From: Castellaniella sp041677825
Lineage (GTDB): Bacteria; Pseudomonadota; Gammaproteobacteria; Burkholderiales; Burkholderiaceae_B
Assembly: GCF_041677825.1 (NCBI RefSeq)
Contig: NZ_JBAYPG010000003.1
Span: 1 to 64,000, forward strand
Direction: 5' to 3'
DNA: 64,000 nt
Part shown: positions 17,416 to 25,130 of the stretch, piece by piece
How the letters are laid out: every line of letters begins with the position of its first letter
Numbering within the stretch: position 1 is the stretch's first letter
Translations under genes and position numbers: made by a program
Notes under the pieces: model-generated
Seen by the model: only the letters and a program-made list of their open reading frames with translations
The model's database searches: none
Told to the model about the DNA's origin: nothing

Positions 17416-17973
17416 ATGAAAACCGCACAGGAACTGCGCGTTGGCAATGTCATCATGGTCGGCAACGACCCCCTGGTCGTGCAGAAATCCGAATACAACA
17501 AATCGGGTCGCAATGCGGCTGTCGTCAGGCTGAAACTCAAGAACCTGCTCACCGGTACAGCCAGCGAACTGGTCTACAAGGCCGACGAGAAATTCGAACT
17601 GGTCGTACTCGAAAACAGAGAGTGCACCTATTCGTACTATGCCGAGCCCATGTACGTCTTCATGGACGAAGAATACAACCAGCACGAGGTCGAGGCCGAC
17701 AGCATGGGCGATGCGCTGAACTACCTCGAAGAAGGCATGACGGTACAGGTCGTGTTCTACGAGGGGCGCGCCATCTCGATCGAACTGCCGACCATCATCG
17801 TGCGCGAGATCACCTACACCGAGCCGGCCGTCAAGGGCGACACGTCGGGCAAGGTACTCAAGCCCGCCAGAATCTCCACGGATTTTGAAATTGCCGTCCC
17901 CCTGTTCTGCAACATTGGCGACCGGATCGAAATCGACACGCGTACGCACGAGTACCGCAGCCGCGTCAACTAG
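17416..17973 (+). CDS. efp: Elongation factor P
   Basis: 185 residues from ATG 17416 (MKTAQELRVGNV). It stimulates peptide bond formation at polyproline stalls. The acceptor loop reads NKSGRNAAVV, with Arg at the position modified in the EarP-dependent group, in agreement with earP next door. The three beta-barrel domains end with GDRIEIDTRTHEYRSR. A longer frame begins at 17350 but its extra residues are not EF-P-like. A TAGAAT at about 17338 could be a -10 for a separate efp promoter. Confidence 0.97.
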   Translation: MKTAQELRVGNVIMVGNDPLVVQKSEYNKSGRNAAVVRLKLKNLLTGTASELVYKADEKFELVVLENRECTYSYYAEPMYVFMDEEYNQHEVEADSMGDALNYLEEGMTVQVVFYEGRAISIELPTIIVREITYTEPAVKGDTSGKVLKPARISTDFEIAVPLFCNIGDRIEIDTRTHEYRSRVN

Positions 17974-17980
17974 ACACGCC

Positions 17981-18015
17981 AGCCCGCTTGCAGGCCCATC
18001 GCCTGCTGGCGGGCT
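17981..18015. terminator. Hairpin between convergent efp and DUF1178 genes
   Basis: An outer stem AGCCCGC / GCGGGCT and an inner stem GCAGGC / GCCTGC are separated by a two-base internal bulge, eight bases after the efp stop. It lacks a clear T-run. It probably ends transcription from efp and may also work for the opposite strand. Confidence 0.5.
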
Positions 18016-18045
18016 CGGATCTGCTGATGAAATCAGGCCAGATGG

Positions 18046-18528
18046 CTACTGCAGGCGGTCGTCGTCGAGAAATTCGGGGATGGGCATGATGGATATGCCC
18101 TCTTCGACCAGTTCCTTGCATTCTTCTGCGGTGGCCGTGCCCCGAATCGGCCGTTCGGCGATCTCGCCTTCGTGCATGCGCCGGGCCTCGTCGGCAAACC
18201 CGCGGCCCACGTCGTCGCTCTGCTGCAGAATGCGACGCATCTGACGCAGGACTTCGGCCTGCATCTGGCTGAGCTGGCTGACCGAAGGGGCGGCCACCGC
18301 GGCACGGCCCTGGGGTTGCGCATGCTGGCCCTTGGCCGGCACCTGCTCGCGCAGGTGGCTGACGTTCAGGTGTGGCGCCGAGACCCTGCGCGTGATCTGC
18401 ATGCTCTGGCACACCGGGCAACGCACCAGGCCACGGGCCTGCTGGTCTTCGAAGGCCTGTGCCGAAGCGAACCAGCCCTCGAAGAGATGGTCGTGTTCGC
18501 AGGAAAGGTCAAATACTTTGATGGTCAT
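18046..18528 (-). CDS. DUF1178 family protein
   Basis: 160 residues. The N-terminus is a small zinc-ribbon-like module: MTIKVFDLSCEHDHLFEGWF followed by RCPVCQSMQITRRVSAP. This is typical of the DUF1178 family found next to varied housekeeping genes; its function is unknown. The C-terminal half is helical and charged and ends with FLDDDRLQ. It lies two bases after the thermonuclease-like gene, so the two are likely one transcript. Confidence 0.88.
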   Translation of the reverse strand: MTIKVFDLSCEHDHLFEGWFASAQAFEDQQARGLVRCPVCQSMQITRRVSAPHLNVSHLREQVPAKGQHAQPQGRAAVAAPSVSQLSQMQAEVLRQMRRILQQSDDVGRGFADEARRMHEGEIAERPIRGTATAEECKELVEEGISIMPIPEFLDDDRLQ

Positions 18529-18530
18529 GT

Positions 18531-19073
18531 TCAGCAGATCGGGGCAAAAGCCCCGGTTTCAAGAGCGTTCCAGCATTTCCAGCGCCACTCCCAGGGCGGC
18601 ACGGCATGCGCTTGCTGCCACAGGCCCAGACGCTGCTCGCGCGCCCGGGCCTCGAGCACCGGCATCTGCACATCACGCAGATATTTTCCGCCCCCCTGTC
18701 GATTTGCCCAGGCCAGCCCCTGGGCGACCAGTTGCCGATTCGCAGTCGACCCACCGGACAGCGGCACATCGCAGATCTCGCGCCCATAGTGATCCTGCTC
18801 GTAGCAGGCCAATGTCAAGGTCTGGCCGGCCACCAGGGCGGCCAACGCGCGTCGTGCGGCCTGCCCGAAAGGCTGGCCCGGACGCGTGCGGCCATGGCCT
18901 GTTTCGGGTGCATCGATGCTGGCAAGACGTACACGCTGCCGTTGCCCATCGGCCAGCAGTGTGAGCGTGTCACCGTCCGAGACGCTCACGACCCGCCCCG
19001 ACAAGGGGTACGACCCGGCGGCCCAGACACCGTTTGCCAGGCACAGAACCACAGAAAGGAGCAACAGGCGCAT
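18531..19073 (-). CDS. Secreted thermonuclease-like (SNase family) protein
   Basis: 180 residues from ATG 19073 (MRLLLLSVVLCL), beginning with a signal peptide that probably ends at VWAAG. The OB-fold nuclease core shows VVSVSDGDTLTLLADGQRQRVRLASIDAPE (metal-binding Asp and Arg), then DHYGREICDV and the Arg/Glu-containing helix. Staphylococcal nuclease relatives of this size are predicted Ca2+-dependent extracytoplasmic nucleases. The longer frame to 19322 has no signal peptide and is rejected. A minus-strand TACAAT at 19118-19113 could be its -10. Confidence 0.88.
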   Translation of the reverse strand: MRLLLLSVVLCLANGVWAAGSYPLSGRVVSVSDGDTLTLLADGQRQRVRLASIDAPETGHGRTRPGQPFGQAARRALAALVAGQTLTLACYEQDHYGREICDVPLSGGSTANRQLVAQGLAWANRQGGGKYLRDVQMPVLEARAREQRLGLWQQAHAVPPWEWRWKCWNALETGAFAPIC

Positions 19074-19194
19074 GGGCACGTGCGGCCACAGCCGGTGAAG
19101 CCAAAGCGCCCTATTGTATACGGATCCGGCGTGTGGGGATCCAGCCCGCGCAGCGCGCCGCAGCTCAGGCCGGCCGACGCTTCGGAACATGATT

Positions 19195-20832
19195 TCAGTC
19201 TGGCCAGGCACGTGCCAGAAGGCGCCCGGCCGGCAGTTCGACCGCGCCTGCGCCATACAGCACACTGCCGCCTGCCGCCAGGCGGCTGTCGGTAAAGGCC
19301 CGCGCAAGCCATTCTGGTGCATGACGCCACATCAGGTCTGCCTGAACCAGCAGGATCAGGCCATCGGCCACCCGTCGGGCATGGCGCTCGAGTGTTTCGG
19401 GTGGCAAGGCGAGCAATGCGCGCAGCTGGGCCACCCCATCCCGGAGCGCAGGTTCGTCATGGGCACGGGCAAGCCCCGTGAGAAATGCCTCCATGGCCTG
19501 GGGGTGACGCTGCGCAGCCCGCAGCACGTCCAGACCCATGACGTTGCCCGAACCTTCCCAGATGGAATTGACGGGTGCCTCGCGATAAAGACGCGCCATG
19601 GGGCCATCTTCAATATAGCCATTGCCCCCCCAGACCTCCATGCATTCGGCCGTGGCCTCGATCACCCGCTTGCAGATCCGGAACTTGGCGGCTGGTGTGA
19701 GCAGTCGACGCAGGAACTGGCTGGCCTCGTCCGGTGCATCGAAGGCCTGCGCAAGATGGATGCACAGCAGGATCGCAGCCTCGCACTCGAGCGCGACATC
19801 GGCCAGCAATTGCTGCATCAGCGGCTGCCGGATCAGCACCTGGCCGAAGACCTGACGCTGCCGGGCATGGTGGATGGCCTGCACCAGCGCCTGGCGCAAC
19901 AGCGCGGTACTGCCGAGCACACAGTCCATGCGCGTATAGGAAGCCATTTCGATCAGCGTGGCGATACCCCGGCCCGGTTCGCCCACCCGCCGCCCCCAGG
20001 CCTGCTCGAACACCACTTCGGCGCTGGCATTGGAGCGGTTGCCCAACTTGTCTTTCAGGCGCAGCACACGTATGGCGTTGCGCTGCGCGTCCGGCCCCCA
20101 GCGTGGCACATAGAAGCAGGAATGCCGTTCGCCGTCGAGGGCGAGCACGAGATGCGCATCCGACGTGGGCGATGACATGAACCATTTCTCGCCCGTGAGC
20201 TGGAACCAGCCTGCTTCGGCGGCCCTCGCGCGGGTACGGTTGCGGCGCAGATCCGTACCGCCCTGTTTTTCGGTCAGACCCATGCCGACCATCATCCCCT
20301 GTTTGTGCGACAGGGGCTGATCGGTGGCGTCATACGCCCGGCTGGCCAATAGCGGCTGGATGTCTGCAAACCAGTCTTCGCGGGCCAGCAAGGGGATGGC
20401 TGCACTGGTCATGGTGATGGGACACAGCGAGCCGGCCTCGACCTGCCCATGCAAGAGGTAATGCGCTGCACGAAGGGCATGCGCCCCAGGGCCAGGTTCG
20501 GTCCAGGCGCTGCCATGCATGCCCTGGGCAAAGGCCAGCGACAGGAACTCATGCCAGCCGGGCGGAAATTCAATCTCATCGACACGCCGCCCCAGCCGAT
20601 CGTACGCATGCAGGACCGGGCCGCTGCGATTGACCTGCGCCGCCAGCCGGAAGAGCTCGGGCTTGCCGAGGCGCCGGCCCCAGGCCTGCAGATCGGGCAA
20701 CGCCTGCTCGCCCACGGTGCGCCGCACCGCCTCGACCAGCGCCGGACAGGCTTCGAACAGGTTGTGCGCCGGCAGGTCGGGCACCAGATTGTCAGTTGCC
20801 GCTGGCCCCGACGCCATCGCTGCATGTGCCAT
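19195..20832 (-). CDS. AidB-like acyl-CoA dehydrogenase
   Basis: 545 residues, longer than ordinary acyl-CoA dehydrogenases (about 390) and matching the AidB/isovaleryl-CoA-like group. The flavin and substrate region is GMGLTEKQGGTDLRRNRTRA and LTGEKWFMSSPTSDA. The C-terminal domain has the ARxRQVFG-like motif HHARQRQVFGQVLIRQP and EVWGGNGYIEDGPMARLYREAPVNSIWEGSGNV. AidB in E. coli is a flavoprotein linked to alkylation response. An alkyl-base glycosylase gene lies nearby at 22.0 kb, though separated by another gene and on the other strand. GAGGGGTGAG precedes the ATG at 20832. Confidence 0.9.
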   Translation of the reverse strand: MAHAAMASGPAATDNLVPDLPAHNLFEACPALVEAVRRTVGEQALPDLQAWGRRLGKPELFRLAAQVNRSGPVLHAYDRLGRRVDEIEFPPGWHEFLSLAFAQGMHGSAWTEPGPGAHALRAAHYLLHGQVEAGSLCPITMTSAAIPLLAREDWFADIQPLLASRAYDATDQPLSHKQGMMVGMGLTEKQGGTDLRRNRTRARAAEAGWFQLTGEKWFMSSPTSDAHLVLALDGERHSCFYVPRWGPDAQRNAIRVLRLKDKLGNRSNASAEVVFEQAWGRRVGEPGRGIATLIEMASYTRMDCVLGSTALLRQALVQAIHHARQRQVFGQVLIRQPLMQQLLADVALECEAAILLCIHLAQAFDAPDEASQFLRRLLTPAAKFRICKRVIEATAECMEVWGGNGYIEDGPMARLYREAPVNSIWEGSGNVMGLDVLRAAQRHPQAMEAFLTGLARAHDEPALRDGVAQLRALLALPPETLERHARRVADGLILLVQADLMWRHAPEWLARAFTDSRLAAGGSVLYGAGAVELPAGRLLARAWPD

Positions 20833-20899
20833 GACTCACCCCTCTGCCAAACCACCTTGTGAGACAGTCTACTCGGGATACCCGGCCTTGCACAGCCGC

Positions 20900-20905
20900 T
20901 ATAAT
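20900..20905 (+). promoter_or_regulatory. -10 box candidate for the adenine deaminase gene
   Basis: A perfect TATAAT in the 102-bp divergent region, 29 bp before the ATG at 20935. No good -35 at 17 bp was found. Confidence 0.35.
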
Positions 20906-20934
20906 GCCAGCACGCAAGCCCGCCCGAATCCGCC

Positions 20935-21978
20935 ATGACCCTGCCAGCCCACGATACCGACCTGCGCCACTGGCTGCGCAAGCTGCCCAAGGCCGAACTG
21001 CACGTACACATCGAAGGCACACTCGAACCCGAACTGATGTTCGACCTGGCCCGGCGCAACGGCCTGTCCCTGCCCTGGCCCGATGTTCAGGCCGTACGCA
21101 ACGCCTATCGATTCACCGATCTGCAATCCTTTCTGGACCTGTACTATGCGGGCGCAGGCGTTCTGTGCACGGAACAGGATTTTCATGACCTGGCCATGGC
21201 CTGGTTGCAGCGGGCGCGCGCCGACGGGGTGGTGCATGCCGAAATCATGTTCGATCCGCAGACACATACGTCACGCGGCATTCCCATCAAAGTGGTGTTT
21301 GCCGGCCTGGCTTCGGCGCTGCGCCAGGCGCGGCAGGACTGGGGCCTGAGCAGCGGCCTGCTGCTCAGTTTCCTGCGCCATCTCAGTGAGCGCGAGGCCA
21401 TGGACACCCTCGAAGCTGCCCTGCCGCTGCGCGAGGCCTATCAGGATCTATGGATTGGCGTGGGGCTCGATTCGGCCGAGCGCGACAACCCGCCCGAGAA
21501 ATTCGCGCGCGTCTTCACCCGCTGCGGCGAACTGGGTTTTCATCGGGTCGCCCACGCCGGTGAAGAAGGCCCGGCCGGCTATGTGCGCCAGGCCCTCGAG
21601 ATACTGAACGTCGAGCGTATCGATCACGGTGTGCGCAGCAGCGAAGACCCGGAACTGCTTCAGGAACTGATCCACAGGCAGATCCCGCTCACGGTCTGCC
21701 CGCTGTCCAACCTGAAACTGGGGGTCGTCGAACGGCTCGAAGATCACAATCTGGCGCGCATGCTGCGCGCAGGCGCCTGCATCACGCTCAACTCCGATGA
21801 TCCTGCCTATTTTGGCGGCTATCTGCTCGACAACTACGTGGCTGCAGCACGCGCACTCGAGCTTTCACACGACGAACTGGTCACGCTGATGGCCAACAGC
21901 CTGCGTGCATCGTTTCTGCCCGCAGCCGACAAATCACGCCTGCTGGATCAACTGGCGGCCCGGGTGGGCCAGGCCTGA
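20935..21978 (+). CDS. Adenosine deaminase family protein, probably adenine deaminase
   Basis: 347 residues with the metal-dependent deaminase fold. Zinc ligands are in LHVHIEGTLEP, the His of VAHAGEEGP is at the catalytic Glu region, and IDHGVRSSED is conserved. Two marks favour adenine over adenosine as substrate: VCPLSNLKL and NSDDPAYFGGYL, which resemble the fungal/bacterial adenine deaminase subgroup (Aah1 type). The product would be hypoxanthine for purine salvage. The substrate is an inference. It is followed two bases later by the DNA glycosylase gene, probably in one transcript. Confidence 0.88.
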   Translation: MTLPAHDTDLRHWLRKLPKAELHVHIEGTLEPELMFDLARRNGLSLPWPDVQAVRNAYRFTDLQSFLDLYYAGAGVLCTEQDFHDLAMAWLQRARADGVVHAEIMFDPQTHTSRGIPIKVVFAGLASALRQARQDWGLSSGLLLSFLRHLSEREAMDTLEAALPLREAYQDLWIGVGLDSAERDNPPEKFARVFTRCGELGFHRVAHAGEEGPAGYVRQALEILNVERIDHGVRSSEDPELLQELIHRQIPLTVCPLSNLKLGVVERLEDHNLARMLRAGACITLNSDDPAYFGGYLLDNYVAAARALELSHDELVTLMANSLRASFLPAADKSRLLDQLAARVGQA

Positions 21979-21980
21979 GC

Positions 21981-22607
21981 ATGCCGGGCCGCGATCCGCT
22001 CGACAAATTGCGCACCGCCGGCGATGCCCTGCAGGGCCGCCGGCAACGCCTGACGCACCATTTCTATGATCGCCCGGCCGTACAGGTGGCCCGGGATCTG
22101 CTGGGCTGCCTGCTGGTACACCAAATCGACGGGCACGAACGCATGGGCCGGATCGTCGAGGTCGAGGCCTATCTGGGCCCGGGCGATCTGGCCGCCCACA
22201 CCGCCCGTGGACGCACACCGCGAACCCGCGCGATGTTCGGTCCGCCCGGGCACCTGTACGTCTATCTGATCTACGGTATGCACCATTGCATGAACATCGT
22301 CACCGGGCCCGAAGGCAGCGGCACCGCTGTGCTGTTGCGCGCACTGGCGCCGGTACAGGGGCTGGACACCGCCACCAACGGGCCGGGACGCCTGTGTCGG
22401 GCAATGGGCATCAGCATGGAACACTACGGCCTGGACATCTGCGGCGACACGCTGTGGCTGGCGCGCGACCAGGCGCCAGCGCCGGCGCATATCGTCAGCA
22501 GCCCGCGCATCGGCGTGGACTACGCCGGCCCCGAATGGGCCAACCGCCCGTTGCGGTTTCACATCGCCAATCACCCCGCAGTCAGCCGTCGCCCGCGCAG
22601 CAAATAA
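21981..22607 (+). CDS. DNA-3-methyladenine glycosylase, AAG/MPG family
   Basis: 208 residues. It removes alkylated purines from DNA in base excision repair. The catalytic Glu is in IVEVEAYLGPGDLAAHT. Other family marks are RAMFGPPGHLYVYLIYGMHHCMNIVTG and TNGPGRLCRAMGI. The C-terminal WANRPLRFHIANHPAVSRRP is typical. The length matches bacterial Aag proteins (about 200). It lies two bases after the deaminase gene. Confidence 0.93.
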   Translation: MPGRDPLDKLRTAGDALQGRRQRLTHHFYDRPAVQVARDLLGCLLVHQIDGHERMGRIVEVEAYLGPGDLAAHTARGRTPRTRAMFGPPGHLYVYLIYGMHHCMNIVTGPEGSGTAVLLRALAPVQGLDTATNGPGRLCRAMGISMEHYGLDICGDTLWLARDQAPAPAHIVSSPRIGVDYAGPEWANRPLRFHIANHPAVSRRPRSK

Positions 22608-22616
22608 GCTCTGGTC

Positions 22617-22630
22617 TTGATCTGGCGCAA
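22617..22630 (+). promoter_or_regulatory. FNR/DNR-like site upstream of nosR
   Basis: TTGAT-CTGG-CGCAA matches the left half of the TTGAT-N4-ATCAA consensus fully and three of five bases on the right. Its centre (22623.5) is 41.5 bp from the start point predicted by the -10 box at 22653, the class II activator position. Activation of nos genes by FNR/DNR-type regulators is well known. Confidence 0.6.
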
Positions 22631-22652
22631 GACTGAGCATGCGACAGAACGC

Positions 22653-22658
22653 TACTAT
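22653..22658 (+). promoter_or_regulatory. -10 box of the nosR promoter
   Basis: TACTAT, giving a start point at about 22665. No -35 is needed if an FNR-type activator binds at 22617-22630. The start point argues for the nosR ATG at 22692 rather than 22665 or 22617. Confidence 0.45.
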
Positions 22659-22691
22659 ACCCGCATGCTTTTGCCGACTGGCGGATTTCTC

Positions 22692-25085
22692 ATGCTCAAA
22701 GTATTATTTCAGGGTCGACTCGGATTTCTGTCTGCGGCGCTCTTGTGCCTTGCGTCGATCATTTCGTCCGCCAGCCTGGCGCAGACCCAGGCGCCCAGCG
22801 AATCACCCAAACAGCAAGCCTTCAGGTTCGGCATCTCCGGCACAGCCCAGGTCAAGGGGCCGCGCCTGGGCAACTTTCTCACCAAGGTCAGTCCCGCCGA
22901 GATATTTCCTGGCGCAGACCGGCTGGGGCCAGCCGAGGGCGACCCCCCGATCGCACGCGCATACGCGGGCGACAGGCTTCTGGGCTATGTTTACCTGACA
23001 TCGGATATCGTCAACACCCGCGGCTATTCCAGCAAGCCGATCGACGTCCTCATCGGCTTGTCGCTCGAGGGCGAAATTGTCGCTGCCAAACTGGTCGAGC
23101 ACCATGAGCCCATCGTGCTCATCGGCATTCCAGAATCCAAGGTCCAGCACTTCATCGACGGCTACATCGGCAAGAACTACATCAAGAACCCGCCCCGCCC
23201 CGGCGATCCGCCACCGGTCGACATCGTCAGCGGCGCCACGGTGACCCTGATGGTGGTGGGCGACAGCATCACGCGCTCGGTGAGGGTGCTGGCGCGGCGC
23301 TACCACATCGGCCAGGAAAGCCCCCTGGACAGCGCCCCGGTGGTGCACAAAGTCATCGACATGAGCAAGACCGGCACCGAGTCCTGGGATGCCCTGCTGG
23401 CCGACGGCGCCGTCGGCCACCTGTTCGTCTCCGTGGCCGATGTGAATGAGGCCTTTGTGAAAAGCGGCCGCCAGGGCGCCATCGATCATCCCGAAGAAGG
23501 TGACCCGGACGACACGTTCATCGACCTGTACGTCGCACCGGTCAGCGTGCCGACCATCGGCCGCAGCCTGCTGGGCGACAGCGAATACAACTATCTGCGC
23601 GATCGCCTCAAGCCGGATCAGCAGGCCATTCTGGTGGCCGGCAATGGGCCGTACTCGTTCAAGGGCTCGGGCTACGTACGTGGCGGCGTGTTCGATCGTA
23701 TCGAAATCATCCAGAACGAGAACGGCTTTCGCTTCACCGATCTCGACCATCAGCGGCTCGCCGATCTGATGGCCGCCGGCGCGCCGGGCTTCAAGGAAAT
23801 CGCCCTGTTCACCGTACCTGAAGATGCCGATTTCGACCCCACCGAACCCTGGCGCCTGCAACTGACCGTGCAACGCGTGATCAGCGTGAAGGAAAAGGCC
23901 TTCACGACCTTCGTGCTCGATTATCAACTGCCTGATGCCTTCATGGCGGTGGACCACAGCCAGCCGGTCACACAACAGGCCGTTACCGCAGCGCCAGCCG
24001 GCACGGGCCCGGCTGCCGTGGCACCGGGTCTGGCCACGGCAGCCGATCAGGGTGCGGCAACCGATGATTTCTACGACGATGAGGGCCCGGCACTCTGGGA
24101 ACAGATCTGGCTGGCCAAGACGGTGCAGATCGTGATCATCTCGATCGCGCTCATCACGCTGATCATGGTGTTCTTCTTCCAGAACCAGCTGGTACGCCAC
24201 GAACGGTTCTACAAGGTCTTCCGCACCGTATTCCTGCTCTTCACGCTGTTCTGGATCGGCTGGTATGCCCAAGCGCAGCTGTCAGTGGTCAATGTACTGA
24301 CCTTCACCACCTCGCTGCGCACCGATTTCAGCTGGGAATATTTCCTCATGGATCCGATCGTCTTCATCCTCTGGGTGGCGACGGCGATGTCCCTGATTTT
24401 CTGGAATCGGGGTGCGTTCTGCGGCTGGCTGTGCCCTTTCGGGGCCCTGCAGGAACTCACCAACCAGCTGGCAAAGAAGCTGCGCGTGCCACAGATCAAG
24501 GTGCCGCATGGCCTGAATACCCGTCTGGCCGGCCTGAAGTACATCATCTTCCTGTTGCTGTTCGGCGTCTCGCTGTATCAGCTGGGCCTGGCCGAAAAAT
24601 TCGCCGAGGTCGAGCCCTTCAAGACCGCGATCATCCTGAAGTTCCTGCGCGAATGGCCGTTCGTGGTATTTGCCCTGGTATTGCTGCTCGCCGGGCTGTT
24701 CATCGAACGTTTCTATTGCCGCTACCTGTGCCCGCTGGGGGCCGCCCTGGCCATCCCGGCCCGCCTGCGCATCTTCGACTGGCTGCGCCGCTACAAGACC
24801 TGCGGCAACCCCTGCCAACTGTGCGCCATCGAGTGTCCGGTGCAAGCCATCAACCCCGAAGGGGACATCAATCCCAATGAGTGCATCCAGTGCCTGAATT
24901 GCCAGCAGCTGTACCACAATGAAAAGCGCTGCCCGCATCTGATCCAGAAAAATGCCCGGCTCAAGCGGGACAAGCCGGCGCCCAGGATCGACACGGCCAT
25001 TCCGGGAGAAGTCGTCGCCCGGCGCAAACCCACCGTACGTCCACGCGTGGCCGATGATCACCCCGCAGTATCCACTTCTTCATAG
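22692..25085 (+). CDS. nosR: NosR, membrane flavoprotein/polyferredoxin for N2O reductase
   Basis: 797 residues from ATG 22692. The signal-type N-terminus (MLKVLFQGRLGFLSAALL to SLAQ) is followed by a periplasmic FMN-binding domain with the flavinylation motif VSGATVTLMVVGDS (Thr of SGAT). Several membrane helices follow (about residues 475-700), with the CGWLCPFGALQE motif. A cytoplasmic ferredoxin-like end has CGNPCQLCAIECP and CIQCLNCQQLYHN. NosR delivers electrons to NosZ and is needed for nos expression. It is the first gene of the cluster and is flavinylated by NosX-type proteins (see 30625). Confidence 0.96.
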   Translation: MLKVLFQGRLGFLSAALLCLASIISSASLAQTQAPSESPKQQAFRFGISGTAQVKGPRLGNFLTKVSPAEIFPGADRLGPAEGDPPIARAYAGDRLLGYVYLTSDIVNTRGYSSKPIDVLIGLSLEGEIVAAKLVEHHEPIVLIGIPESKVQHFIDGYIGKNYIKNPPRPGDPPPVDIVSGATVTLMVVGDSITRSVRVLARRYHIGQESPLDSAPVVHKVIDMSKTGTESWDALLADGAVGHLFVSVADVNEAFVKSGRQGAIDHPEEGDPDDTFIDLYVAPVSVPTIGRSLLGDSEYNYLRDRLKPDQQAILVAGNGPYSFKGSGYVRGGVFDRIEIIQNENGFRFTDLDHQRLADLMAAGAPGFKEIALFTVPEDADFDPTEPWRLQLTVQRVISVKEKAFTTFVLDYQLPDAFMAVDHSQPVTQQAVTAAPAGTGPAAVAPGLATAADQGAATDDFYDDEGPALWEQIWLAKTVQIVIISIALITLIMVFFFQNQLVRHERFYKVFRTVFLLFTLFWIGWYAQAQLSVVNVLTFTTSLRTDFSWEYFLMDPIVFILWVATAMSLIFWNRGAFCGWLCPFGALQELTNQLAKKLRVPQIKVPHGLNTRLAGLKYIIFLLLFGVSLYQLGLAEKFAEVEPFKTAIILKFLREWPFVVFALVLLLAGLFIERFYCRYLCPLGAALAIPARLRIFDWLRRYKTCGNPCQLCAIECPVQAINPEGDINPNECIQCLNCQQLYHNEKRCPHLIQKNARLKRDKPAPRIDTAIPGEVVARRKPTVRPRVADDHPAVSTSS

Positions 25086-25130
25086 CCGCGGCCCATCCAG
25101 GCCATGTCATCCAACCCCAGGGAGACCTCC

